Assembly (NCBI GenBank): GCA_003550325.1
Contig: QKWP01000033.1
Span: forward strand, 379,856 to 443,855
Direction of reading: 5' to 3'
DNA from: Gigaspora rosea
Taxonomy: Eukaryota; Glomeromycota; Glomeromycetes; Diversisporales; Gigasporaceae
DNA: 64,000 bases
A program made the translations under genes and the position numbers. Below, piece after piece: positions 49,330-61,165 of the stretch. The notes beneath the pieces are model-generated. The model saw nothing but the letters and a program-made list of their open reading frames with translations, did not search any database and was not told the DNA's origin. The stretch's first letter is position 1, and the number at the start of each line of letters is the position of its first letter.

Positions 49330-50131
49330 TTAGAGGAGCACCAAAAATCATCTAATTAGGGTTTTACTAAATAGCTGACCCCTCTATCCTATCTGATAAT
49401 TTCTCCAAGCATTTGATTGGTTAAAATTTAAATAAATATATATATATATTAAAAATTGGATAACTTTTGATCAACTAGTCTGTTTTGAATAATTCAACTA
49501 CCAAAATGTTCATTTCAGTAAGACGATTCTAACAAGCCCAAAATCATCAAATCCAATTACAGAATCCCAAGATTGTTCAATTTTTGTATAATTTTAATAG
49601 TAATTTTTAAAATTACTAAGTAAATTTTTTTAATATTGAATAACTTTTGATCCACTAGACCATTTTGGATATGATTTAACTAGCAAAATGTTTATTATCT
49701 CAGTGAAACAATTCTAATGAGCTCAAAATTATTAAATTTTAATGACGGAATCCCAAGATCGACAAAGATTTGTATCATAAGATAAATATGACTAATTTGG
49801 TGCAGTACCTAATTTGGCGCATTAACGATATCTTATCAGAATTATGTAATTTTGATACCATTCGATTTGTCTCATCATGATGAATCGAACGGTACCAAAA
49901 TTATATAATTTTGACTGATAGTTCACAAGATATTATTATTTAACCAAAATAACCTATATATATAATCTTTATAAAATCATAGATAAATTTTGATAAACTG
50001 GTCTGTTTTGACGATTTTATCACCAAAATGGCCACCTTGAAGAGACGATTCCAATGAGCCCAAAATCATTAAAATCCAATCACAGGATCACAAGATTGTT
50101 AAGATTTTTGTATTACTTTAAATAAAAAATT

Positions 50132-50506
50132 AATTACCAATCCGGATAAGATCAGCACTATAGCTATATTATTACTATACATAAAATTGAGATAAACAAA
50201 TATATAAACAATATATTAGTAAATCTGATTATGATCTTTATAAAAAGTTTTTTTTGTACTAAGTAAATATTATTTTTTTGATAAGTAAAATTGTAGAGCA
50301 GGTTCTTGTGCATCTACTAGTAAAATTTCATTAAAATCGGACCTGTAAATAAAAAGATATGAGTAAAAACGTCTTTAAAATTCTTTAAATTATATAAAAA
50401 TTTATATTTACAGGCCTGTTTCAGATTTTGTACTATGTTGTTTATATTTATTTTGCCCCAATTCTAAACATAAAAATATTGCCGATCTTATCCAAATTGG
50501 CAATTA
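50132..50506. mobile_element. AATCCGGATAAGATC-type element, copy 1
   Basis: Inverted ends TAATTACCAATCCGGATAAG and TAATTGCCAATTTGGATAAG. Target duplication not resolved because the ends are AT palindromes. Related to 4910-5447 and 50548-50902. Confidence 0.65.
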
Positions 50507-50547
50507 ATTAGTTTAATCTAATTTCATCAAAATAATAAGAAAATTTT

Positions 50548-50902
50548 TAATTGCTGATCCGGATAAGATCTGTATAATTTTTATATTTGAATTTGGGAGG
50601 ATTTACACTGGATTTACTATGTTTTTATTATATGCTGAAATCTTACAACCACCTTGTTTATATGGAATTTATATAGTCATCTGATCATTTTTTAGTGATA
50701 TTTCAGCGTATACTAGGCCAATTTGAATGATCTAACTACCATTAGATGCGTCTCAGTGAGCTCTACAACTTTCAATTAATTGACTTGAGCTGTTAGCTTA
50801 ATAAAAAAATTACTTACCATAGAGGTAGTTGTAAGATTTCAGCAAAATTTACTATTGTCCCAATATAGTAATTCTGCAGATCTTATCTGGATTATCAATT
50901 AA
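50548..50902. mobile_element. AATCCGGATAAGATC-type element, copy 2
   Basis: Inverted ends TTAATTGCTGATCCGGATAA and TTAATTGATAATCCAGATAA. It shares the TTAGATG..TCAGTGAGCTCTACAACTTTC interior with 4910-5447. Confidence 0.65.
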
Positions 50903-51706
50903 CGATCTTGTGATCCCGTAATTAGATTTTAACAATTTTGAGCTCGCTGGAATCGTCTCTTCAAGGCAGTCATTTTGGTAGTAAAATCATCAAAAACAGA
51001 CTAGTCTATTAAAGGTTATCAACAATTTTATATTAATTTCAAAATTTGCTTTATACAGGTTTTTTGGTTAAATGATGATATCTTGTGAAGTATCAATATA
51101 ATCATATAATTTTAGTACTATCTGACTTATCTCATCGTGATGAAATTGAATGGTACCAAAATCTATAATTTGGATCAATAGTTTACAAGATAACATTAGA
51201 GATCTTTAGTGCGCCAAATTAGTTGCCAAAATTGGACTATGTTTTAAAATATCGTTAAAATGTGATATCATATGATATCATATGATTGAGTAATCAGATT
51301 CAGATGATTTTGTTGTCATTCAATTTGTCTCAATGAGATGAATTGAATGGCACTCAAATTATCAGATTCTGATCAATATGGTACATAGTATTCATCGTAG
51401 AACTTAGGTGCGCCGAATTAGACATATCTAATTATTAATTGTTTATAGAATACAAATCTTTGTCGATTTTAGGATCCTGTAATTAGAATTTAATAATTTT
51501 GGACTTGTTAGAATTGTCTCACTGAGACGAACATTTTGGTAGTTAATTATCAAAAATGGACCAGTGGATCAAAAGTTATTCAATATTAAAAATTATATAC
51601 AGTAATATACATAAATATATATTTATATATAGTATATATATTATATTATATATAGGACCTGATAATTGCTCTACCCTACCCTCCTAAAAAATCAGTTGAT
51701 AAATGG

Positions 51707-52023
51707 GGGTTCGTATTATTTTGCCAACAATCACTTTACCGACATAACATTTCATCGACAAATGCTCATTGACAAGTTCATTTTACCAACAGTTTGTTTC
51801 ACCAAAGTTCATTTTACTGACAAGTTTTTTTTTAAAATACACACTAACTTTAGCTCTAATTCTACCTAATTCTACCTTGATCCTAACAACAATAACTAGA
51901 ATTACTTTGTCAGTGAAATGAGCTTTGGTGAAATAAACTGTTAGTAAAATGAACTTGTCGGTAAATAATTGTCAGTAAAATGTTATATTGATGAAGTAAT
52001 TGTCAATTAATTGATTGCTACTC
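51707..52023. mobile_element. Foldback element of ACCGACAA units, 9-bp TSD (third copy)
   Basis: 317 bp, close relative of 3672-3981. Flanks are GATAAATGG (51698-51706) and GATAAATGA (52024-52032), 8 of 9 identical. Inserted near the right end of the 49333-52039 foldback. Confidence 0.75.
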
Positions 52024-52320
52024 GATAAATGATGCTCCCTTACTAAAATTATATTAAAAAAAAGAATTACAGTATGATTTTTTGAAAGTTAGTTCCTGCT
52101 AGCTAATTTAGTGCTAATTTTCTTAATACCATATTTTTGACAGAATATTTCATCTATAGCACTTTTTGTTAACATAATATTTTTCAATATACTATGCTTT
52201 TTATAGCTTCTTTTACTAATATTCTATATTTTCAACAAGATATTTATATGATGTGACATATCTCTAATTGAATTTTTTTTAACAAAGTTTTATTGTATAC
52301 ACTTTTTCAATAGCTTTAGT

Positions 52321-52515
52321 AGGACCCCGAGCTATACATAAATAGGTCACTATTTGCTTTTGCTTATTTTTGACTATTTTTTGTAGATCTTTTCTATATT
52401 TAGTAATATTAATGCTTATTTTTGACCATTTGTCTATAGATCTTTTCTATTTTTAGTATATAATATATTAAGAATTTTTAAAATAGTTAGCTGTTCATAG
52501 ATTGCTCGGGGTCCT
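52321..52515. mobile_element. AGGACCCCG-type element, 8-bp TSD
   Basis: Ends AGGACCCCGAGC and its exact inverted copy, flanked by GCTTTAGT at 52313-52320 and 52516-52523. 195 bp. Confidence 0.85.
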
Positions 52516-53295
52516 GCTTTAGTGATCATGTAAAATTATACAACTATGTCATCTGTTTACTAGCATTAACAACTTGGTTTAAACTAAACTAGCACCTAAG
52601 GGGGCATCCATAAATAACGTTATACAAGAGGGGGGTTGGACAAACGATAACATTTTTCTCAATAAGTAAGGGGTCAAAAAAATATAATGTAATTTTTTTA
52701 GAAAAAATTGGCTAAAAATTGAACCAGTAGTCCAAATTTAATGATTTTGGTACCATCCGATTCGTCTCGGTGAGAGGAGTCGAATGGTACTGATTTCATT
52801 TCATTTGGATTACTGGATCAAAAGTTATTGGCCAAATACTATTGGTTATTATGTTTTCTTATAAAATTATTATAAAATCAATAGTTTTTTGTGAATAACT
52901 ATTGATCCAGTGATCCAAATGAAATGATTTTGGTACCATTGGATTCGTCTTACTAAAACGAATCAGAGTACCCTAGCCATAGCAAAAAAAGTTCTGGTCA
53001 TGTGACGATCTGCAGTAAATTAGTCAATAAGGATTTCCAATTTAGTATAACCTAGGGGATAGTAAACTTAATGGGGGCCAACTTGATGTTACACAACTTG
53101 GTTTATAATTATTATAACTGATGTCATACGGCTATGGTTACACAAGAAAATTTATATATAAAGAATTGAAAATTTTTGGCACCGAACACTTGTTAAGCAT
53201 TAAAAAGTTACCGATTCTAAAAGTAAGTAACATTTACGTAAGTTACAAGAAATAGAAGCTTTTAACAACTTATAGGTTCAATTTTGTAGCAAATA

Positions 53296-53463
53296 CAGTT
53301 AGATCTTTCTAAGTGCGCCCCCTATAAGTGCACACCGTCTCAATGCACACTCAAGTGTCGGGCCAAATATATATTTGACCTCATAAACGCACTTTTTCTT
53401 ATTCTCTCTATACACGTTATTAAAGTGTAGTTTCACAGGTATACACTTAGAGAGGTCTGACTG
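53296..53463. mobile_element. TA-flanked MITE inside the P-like transposon
   Basis: Inverted ends CAGTTAGATCTTTCTAAGTG and CAGTCAGACCTCTCTAAGTG, flanked by TA at 53294-53295 and 53464-53465. 168 bp, no ORF. Ends and TA site suggest a Tc1/mariner-type non-autonomous element related to 10372-10574. Confidence 0.7.
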
Positions 53464-53673
53464 TATATAGAATTAACATTCTTTACAACATTACGAATAA
53501 AAGTATGATTATATCGGGTATGTAAGAAATTTCGATTCTTCACTATATTCGCTATTATGTATTTAATTTTATACGTATATTTATTTATTTGTTTTTGTAT
53601 TTATATACATATTAGTATAAATATTAAAATAATCATAAAGAGTATGTAACGATTAAAAAAAGTATATGTTCAG

Positions 53674-54489
53674 GAACTTTTTATTCATCCCATATATGTA
53701 ATGAAAAAACAAAGCATCATGGTATAACTCATGCAAAAGTAAAAGTTGCTATCGAGCTTGAATTAAGGGAAGAGAGACTAAGGGAGGCTTCTGCGCATGG
53801 TGATTGTAATACCAGTACCAGTAGCTTTGCTTGCTTTATTTTAGAAATCAGAGATCGTTGATCTCAATCAGTTTTGCCATGGTACCGTCTTCAGGACTTT
53901 ATTAATTCATTTAATAATTTCTTTCATGCAGTTATTAAATTACTTTCTACTTTTACTCCGCAGCCTGATGTTAACAGTACAGACGAGAAAGGCTTTACAT
54001 TTTGCTTGTGCTAGTGGACATAACGATTGTGTCAAACTATTAATTGAACATGGCGCAAATGTTAATGCGGAAGCAGACATTGCCGGAAATAGACCTTTAC
54101 ATTTGGGTAACAATCATCAACTCTTGTTCTTTTGTTTAATTATTATCAAATACAATAATTGCAATTTCTTATAAACCTTTATATTAGCTGTCATTTCCAA
54201 TAAAATGGATTGCATTATAATGTTATTAGAAACAGGTAAAAGACAACTGTCATTATTATTATTTATTGTGCTTTAATTGGCTTGTCATGTCATTTTTAAT
54301 GTAATAATTATAGGTGCAAAAATAAATATGAATAATGCATTTCATCGTACACCGTCTTTATTAGTCGCAAAATCACGCCTTAATATTTTAATGGAGAATA
54401 TTGAATCTGCTAATGTAGACGTTGAAGAAATGGTCGAAGATAATGAACATATGCTCGAAAGTCAGGAAACCTTTGTGCAGGTTTTACAG
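53674..54489 (+). pseudogene. Captured ANKRD54-like ankyrin-repeat gene fragment, 4 exons, broken
   Basis: Exons 53674-53805, 53932-54106, 54188-54235 and 54314-54489 splice with GT-AG introns and matching phases. The predicted protein runs from a helical ELREERLREASAHGDF segment through ankyrin repeats (LHFACASGHNDCVKLL, then NRPLHLAVISNKMD across the second intron) to AKSRLNILMENIES and an acidic helix. The order REERLREA, ankyrin repeats, AKSRLNIL matches what I remember of ANKRD54, a nuclear-cytoplasmic ankyrin protein of animals with fungal relatives. Near 53983-53990 about 7-8 bases are missing between the AAAGG and CTTTACAT parts, which shifts frame and hits TAG. The downstream end stops at a splice donor with no following exon. 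It lies inside the P-like transposon, opposite to the transposase, so it is probably a captured host gene piece. Confidence 0.7.
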
Positions 54490-55047
54490 GTAACAATATT
54501 TTATCAGCCCGTGACTATTTGTATATATTTCGATATCGCGAACTATAGCCTAAAAAAAAAAAAAAGATAAAAAAATTCTTAAGCCCGTTTGATGTATAAT
54601 CAGCCATATATCATAAATATATATATCACAAAAATTAAAAAAAGACTTAAAAAAAAAAAAACCATTTATGCTATTTTATTCGACGTTTCCACTTTTATTC
54701 GACGTTTCGACGATTTATTTAAATTTGTTTAATCACTTTATTATCGATTATATAAGTTTTGGGGTTATCGAATTGGCCAAATAGATATTCGGTCAATTTT
54801 TTATTAATGACAAAAAATAGTCTTATATAATTCAAGCGGGTATAGACATACATATATAGTAAGCTCTAATGAATATGCCTTTTATTATAATTCCTTTAGT
54901 AAATATATACACGTTTTCAAAAATGTTAATTCTGTAATTGATTTAATACAGCAATCAAAATTTTGTTGCTATTTAAGACAGTTTTGTCATATTTGATCGC
55001 TTAATTTCTAAAAAAAAAATTTTCGTAAAAATAGAGTAAAGCCAAAC
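54490..55047. other. AT-rich spacer within the P-like transposon
   Basis: Between the two gene remnants. It holds homopolymer runs and a short duplicated phrase (ATTCGACGTTTC, twice around 54680-54710). I see no coding sequence. Confidence 0.5.
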
Positions 55048-58000
55048 TTAAAGTGCAAAAATTTGTCCTTTTAGTATAGCTTCTTCACAAAATTGAGTTC
55101 CTTTTAGTAAATGATTTAATATCGATGATATCAAGTTCTTCTTTCGCTTTTTTGTCGCACTATCTCCAAATGCCCAGAGTAACCATTGCAATTCTGAAAC
55201 TAAAAAAATTCTTGAAAATACTTCCTCAGCACCATCTAACTGTGCCCAAATTTGAAGCTGCTTCAAGCCAAGTAAAGGGTCCGTTGGAATGTTAGTCTTC
55301 TTTATTAGCGTAAGTTTCTTATCAATCTTGGGTAAGGTTTGGGCATCATTATTCATGCCTTTAAGATTTTCTCGAAGGCTTGAAGATCCTTTTTCAGGAA
55401 TAAAATTATTGAAGCTTCGCCAGGACTTCTGTCTACTTCTTATATAAATATATACAATTCGTTTGTAAAGAAATATTCTAACATCATCTTTTAATTCTTG
55501 TTTTTTAGTCATCACATGTTGACAACTACTAGCAATATCAAGTAGCATGTTGAAAGATCACAATAATGGTAAGTAGAAAAGCAAGCTATTGCATATGTAT
55601 TCAAGAATATTAGGCCCATATTCATTATGCTTTTCGAATAATAAAAGTATTAATGACTCTATCTTATAAAAAAACTCAAGAAATTCTTGGCCAGGAATCA
55701 CGTTCGTTGTTTGAGATCGAATATGTCGCTCATAAACTACCTTCTCCGAGCTTAAAACTTCCAAGTGAGCACGAATAGAATTGAATTGAGGGTGCGATTG
55801 TATTAAGTTATCACTTTTAATAAGCTTGTAAATAACCTATCCAACGATATAGGAGAATTTTGATGCTTCTGCTGGTTCCAAGACAATAATATTTTTAATC
55901 ATCAAATGACAGTCTGCTGAAAGTTTATTTTGTTCAATTTTAATAGTTTTTCTTTTAAATGTTTGGGCAATTACCTGTTGTAACAACAAGTATGCAACAA
56001 GCCGCTAAACCGAATAAGAACTATGTGATTTAGCTGCTACTAAAAAGTCCTGATACCAATTACCTGAACACTGGTAATTATTTAAACGAAGTTCAAGACG
56101 TAAACTCCAGTTGGCTAACCATTGAACTCCTATTTTCTTCGGAACAGCTTCGAAAGCCATTGTTCTAATAATATTTTGCCATTTTTGCAACAGGTGATCA
56201 ATAGAATCTTGATAAAGAATAGCTTCTATAAGATTGCATCGCTCTATTTGAAGGTAAAAAGCTTTTATATTTTCCTCATTTACATTGCTATTGCATGATT
56301 CTAATGAAAAATTAATTCTTCCCATAATCAAATCATCAGCAAGAAGATTTTCAAAAATATGTCATGAAAGTGGTGATAATTGTGACAAACGAATACTATG
56401 TTTTTCATATATATAATGAGGGTTTTCATTATTAATTGGGCATTTTTTATCTCTACGATAATCCCTAATTTTGAATTTGTTTTAAGTAATAATTCTTTGA
56501 GATATACAATTATTAATATGTTATACCTTCGTGTCAAAGTGTTAATACCAATTCCGGTTCCATCAGCTTCCCCATAATTGATACTTTTTAATTCTGATGA
56601 AACTAATGCAGTCACTTGATATTTGTTTAAGGAGTGTCCATAAGATTTAAGTGTTTGTGTAGAAGAATCTCCACCAAGCTGACGAATTGTACCAAAGAGT
56701 CCCTCAAGCATATCTTGTGAAATGCGCCTTGGTTGAATAACTGAGCCTGGGTACTTTCTTAAAAAAAATGTTAGCATTTCAAGAAAACCATCAATAGACA
56801 AAATTAGATCAAATTGACATTGGGATGAGATCCATTGTGTTGGTTTAGTTTTTTGCTTATCGCCACGTACAAACCAATCGCGAATCTCTCTCAAGGTATT
56901 AATACGTGGATCCTCTATTGAACGGAACCCAATTTTACTGTGCATTATTTGGCGATAATTTCGTGAATATTTAATAAAGTCCTTTGAAATTTTTTTTAGT
57001 TTTTTTTTAATTAAAAATGTCTACATTTTCTAATATAATGATTACTTACTTGTGTTCCCTCTGATATTTCTTTAAGTTCTTCAATTGATGCTAATGCATC
57101 TTCAACTTCTTTTGATAGTGTATGCTCTGCAAGATCAACTCGCATCTTACTCCATGAGGTAAGCCAAATATGACGTTTAGTAAGTTTTGTTGCTTTTGCT
57201 ATTGCATGTCGACATGTATGTTCATATACACCTTGTATATGTTTCCAGCTAATTTTCTTTCCATTGAATATTATTTCACGGCTATTTTTTCTATTGTTTT
57301 CAGCTACGTGACTTTTAGATAAGTTATTTCTAAGTTTTTTAAAAACATGCGTTGGATTACTAATAAAAAACCACTCCTCTCCAGTAATAGGATTTATTGT
57401 TTTATGGCATGTAGAGAGTTCTTGTGCATCATAAACAGCCCGAAGAAGCATGATAGCTTCTTTTTCAGTAATCTTCCACATAGATATTCCTTTGACAACA
57501 CCTGAGATTTCTACTTGCAATGTTTGTGTACCTGAATCAGTGTTGGTAATTATTCCTGGATACCATTGGTTGTTCTGTGGATTTTTAAATTCACACATTT
57601 CATTAAAATTCTACTTTGATTTTTTAGTCATTGGAGGACGAATAAGTGCTCGATCAACTGTAATTGTTTTTGAACTACCACAATCAAGATAATGCACAGA
57701 AAATTGTGTTCGATCATGATTAAAATTTACAATTTCAGCAGAATAAAATTTTTTATTAAAATCAACTTCTACGATATCACCTAATGACCAGGTTGAGGCA
57801 TACCAATCAAAACTTTTAATATGAGTTCTGTTTTCTCCAGCACTGTCACAAATTGAGCCATAGGTATGTATGCCAAGGCATTCTAATTTTGCTGCCAAAC
57901 TAAAAATTAATGTATTCAAATTGTGTGCTGTTATTGTATTAATACCATAATAGGATATTGGAAAAGAAAAATTATGCATTGCTGAATGCCAAACGACTTG

Positions 58001-59828
58001 ATGAACTTGAGTTGCAAGTTCACGTTTAGGTTCTTCGGATATAGAATTAGATTAGAAATTACTTTTTGTTGATAATTCGATTTCTTGTTGACACTGTATT
58101 GCAAATGTTTGATAATCTTGCATTTCATCTTCAAAATCTAGATAACCAACATAACAATTTTCACGCTGACTCCAAAGAAGACCTATTTAAAATCAAATAC
58201 TTAATAATTTATATATGTATTTAAAATATATGTAAACTTATTACCTTTTTGAATTTTAAAAGAATCATGAGAGAAAAATCCTACTCGTCCATATCCCCAA
58301 ATTTTATTTGCTGTCAAGCTAGCTAATATTTGTTGGGCAATTTTGTCTTGCCATCCTGATTTTTGTTCATATTCATTAATATAACTTTTAAGTGTAGAAA
58401 TTGATAGCAATCGCATAATAGTTTTTATTGCATTATATGCTGTCTGTCCAGATTTGCTATATACAGATATTGCCCAACGTAAAAACCTAAAAAATAAAAT
58501 GTTAATTTTCATAATTATATAATTGTTAATATCATTAAACTCTTACATCGGATGATATCTTGTTCCATTCGGTTTTGTACATTGAATTTGAATAAGTTCT
58601 TGAAAAATAGGATGAAGGTCTGCAATATTTGTAGTTTTATTTGTTACACTTTTGGTAACTGTATGAACAATATTTGCAATTTCATTTGACACCTTCTCTT
58701 CTTCTTTTTCAATTTTTTTTTGTAATTGATCTTTTAAATTGATAATTGTTTTAGTTTGTTCTTTAATAGTTTTTCGCTGTTGATTAACTTTTTCTTGAAG
58801 AATCTCCTTTGATGCATGTATTGTTTTTACTGAATTTACTCCAGCCAAAATTCGTCGTTGAATTTGTTGTATAGTTTTTTTTAATTTTTCACAATTTTCA
58901 CAAATATTTTTGTTTTTTGTTTTTTCTATAATAAGTATGCAATCTATACGTTGATATGCTTCATCAGGTTGGCCTTGTTTTTCAAGAAAAGCAAAGGGTA
59001 TATGTTCTTTTTGAGAATTCCGTATATTATTAACCAATTGGGTTCTACGAATATATGTTACATTTTCAAATCCTAATATCGAAAAAAATATATTAATAAT
59101 ATAATAAATAAAATAGTTAAATTTTTACTATGTTTACCTTTAGTACTTTGTCCTTGGCAAATATTTAAATTATATATATATTCGATAAAATTTTTTACTT
59201 CGTCATAAGTTCTTTTAATTGCTTTAGTTAGAAAAGGAAGATATTCTTCTTTTACAAGTTGATTACAAACAAAAACCTCATATGTGATTAAAATTCCTTT
59301 TGCTTTAATCAGTAATTGTTTTTCTAATAGTTGTTGTTTAAAAAAATAAATTTCAAGATATTTGTCTTGATATCGTATTGTGGTTTCAGAAAATTTTCCT
59401 TCCGGCTTAATTTCACTTTGCATATATAAAAAAATATCTTCAATATTTGCACTTGCTATCGATTTCCAATATGGTATATATTCTGATGTACGTAAAATTG
59501 AAGCAATTGGTAAACTGGTAGGATTTGGTTCTAAAAAAACAGTTGCAAGAGCTGATCGTTGTCCTTTGAATAATCCACGTTTTTGCAATCCATTTATCCA
59601 CTTAGAAAATGTTTCATATTTACAATCATTTATTAAACTATAAATATAGGTTCTTTGTTCTTTTGCATCAAACATTAATATACCTTCAAAATATCTATCT
59701 AATTTTGGAAAGAAATAAACTGGTTTTCCTTTAAGTTCAGGACGAATTTGAATAAGTTCTTGAAGTGCTTCAGTTTTTTTTTGCCGCTTTGAAGGAAAAG
59801 ATATACTCTTACAAAAATGTTTTTTCAA
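55048..59828 (-). pseudogene. P-element/THAP9-like transposase with Tudor-like insertion, six exons, nonsense-broken
   Basis: Six exons can be traced on the minus strand: 59828-59138, 59072-58547, 58486-58245, 58192-57050, 56981-56527 and 56464-55048. Introns are 52-68 bp with GT-AG borders and phases that fit. The product would be about 1490 residues. In order it shows a lysine-rich N-terminal part, a coiled coil (about 58590-58900), a helical region with RWAISVYSKSGQTAYNA, then SHDSFKIQKG, CDSAGENR, a Tudor-like insertion, NPTHVFKKLRN, a segment ending KMRVDLAEHTLSKEV, and SQDMLEGLFGTIRQLGG. These resemble the catalytic D, D and E surroundings of P transposases. Stops lie at 58052-58054, 57611-57613, 56362-56364, 56005-56007, 55837-55839 and 55558-55560, with no frameshift. 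The N terminus is unresolved: 59828 is a TTG codon, and a short upstream exon near 59893-59955 is possible. No THAP zinc finger was seen. Confidence 0.75.
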
Positions 59829-59838
59829 AGTTAATATA

Positions 59839-60450
59839 TATATATATTAAAATATATTTAATAAATATTTATAGCTATACTTATTTCTTACCATTTTTAT
59901 ATCTTTTTTTCGATTTAAAAGTAACAAAAAGCTGATGTAATTTTTCTAAACCTCTTCAAAAATAATATTTTTAAAAAATTATATAAAAATATAATTTGTA
60001 TTTTATTAAGTTTGATTTTTTTTTAACGCGTCATAATTGAAACTTTATAAATTTTTTTTATATTTAAAAGAATTCGAAATTTTTTATCATTATATTATTT
60101 AAATATAAATTAAATATGAGCGTCTGTCTAATTTCTACATGATCTACTTGTGTAACATTAAGTTGGCCCCCTCATTAATTTTACTATCCCCTAGGTATAA
60201 CATAACACGATCAGGAAAATTCAAAACAAACGTTTGCTCTAAAGAAAATTAGAAGAAATCGCTTATTTCTCGACAAACTTCATAAGAAACAACCTTCTGC
60301 GCATTAACAAAAAATGTTGGGGAGGTAATTTTACCTATAGCACTCTCTAAACCTGACCCTGTTCCTAATCCTAACCCTAATCTAAATAAACTTAAAGATT
60401 TTTATCGATTATCACGTGACCAGAACTTTTTTGCCATAGCTAGGGTACTC
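59839..60450. other. Right subterminal region of the P-like transposon
   Basis: AT-rich DNA with a possible 5' transposase exon near 59893-59955. From about 60150 it holds sequence similar to the inside of the 17675-17842 element, including CCTAACCCTAA-like repeats, and then the terminal inverted repeat. Confidence 0.5.
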
Positions 60451-60623
60451 AACGAATCGAATAGTATCTAAATCATCCAAATCAGATTACTGTGTCACAA
60501 TATATTCAAGTTTTTGTAAAATTTTATATATAAATATATAGATTTTAAAAATTTTTTTATATAGTAAAGGGGGTTAAGCGCTACTATAAGGAGGTACATA
60601 ATGTTATTTATAGATGCCTCTAA

Positions 60624-61165
60624 TTCTAATCTAATCCTAGCCCTAACTATAATTTAGACTAAGTGCATAATTATGTAATGTGATAATCATGAATATATCA
60701 CTATTTTTAAAACTAATCAATAAATATTTTTAAACAAAATTTCTAATCAGAAAAAGATTTTGTCAAAAATATATTATATTAATATAATGTCTTTTAAAAA
60801 TATACACTGTCAAAGAAAGGGAATATTGAAAACATAGTATATTGAAGAAAGATTTTGTTAACAAAAAGTGCTATAGATAAAATATTCTGTTAGGAATATA
60901 GTGTTAAAAAAATAAGCTAGCAGAAAACTAACTTTTAGGAAATCAAGCAACAATGAAAAAAAAAACATGTATTATAGAAGTATATACTAAAGAAAAAGAA
61001 ACTATAAAGTATATAATATCTAGCTAACTAATTTTTCCAAGTAGTGTTTTGCAAAAAAATCCAAATCCAGTCTGAGTTTAGTTTGTTCTATTAATAAATT
61101 AAATTTAAATCTATAATTTATTAAAATTAATATAGTTTTAAACCTATACAAAAATCTACTTAAGT
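60624..61165. other. AT-rich DNA, no gene seen
   Basis: It resembles 52080-52310 in reverse complement (for example TTGTTAACAAAAAGTGCTATAG), so it is probably repeat DNA. Confidence 0.4.

Larger units (their letters stand above)
49333..52039. mobile_element. Large foldback element, TSD TTA, with nested insertions
   Basis: Ends GAGGAGCACCAAAAATCATC and GGGAGCATCATTTATCAACT (inverted, the right end read across the 51707-52023 insertion), with TTA at 49330-49332 and 52040-52042. Long arms, about 49440-50100 against 50905-51600, are imperfect inverted copies with repeated phrases like CCAAAATGTTCATTTCAGT. Nested are 50132-50506, 50548-50902 and 51707-52023. No ORF. Confidence 0.7.
52965..60450. 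mobile_element. P-element-like DNA transposon, 7.5 kb, with 8-bp TSD
   Basis: The termini form inverted repeats: GAGTACCCTAGCCATAGC at the left and the complement of GAGTACCCTAGCTATGGC at the right, continuing through AAAAAAGTTCTGGTCA on both sides. Direct repeats AACGAATC flank it at 52957-52964 and 60451-60458. Outside these, the two halves of a GGGGGCATCC-type element (52600-52964 and 60459-60620) join into 527 bp, close to the 535-bp intact copy at 37515-38049. So this is a clean insertion. The 8-bp duplication and transposase motifs fit the P/THAP9 superfamily. The left end carries one extra A, so the exact border is uncertain by one base. It carries a broken transposase (minus strand), a captured ankyrin gene fragment (plus strand) and a TA-flanked MITE. 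Confidence 0.85.
52600..60620. mobile_element. GGGGGCATCC-type element split by the P-like transposon
   Basis: The left end GGGGGCATCCATAAATAACG is at 52600 and the right end, the complement of GAGGCATCTATAAATAAC, finishes at 60620. TAA flanks both sides (52597-52599 and 60621-60623). Minus the 7486-bp insertion and one TSD copy, the element is 527 bp. It is non-coding and matches 37515-38049 in layout. Confidence 0.8.

Noticed and set aside
52965-60450. Calling the element a hAT because of the 8-bp TSD
   Set aside because: The transposase order and motifs (SQDMLEGLFGTIR, KMRVDLAEHTLS) resemble P/THAP9 proteins, which also make 8-bp TSDs. No hAT dimerisation motif was seen.
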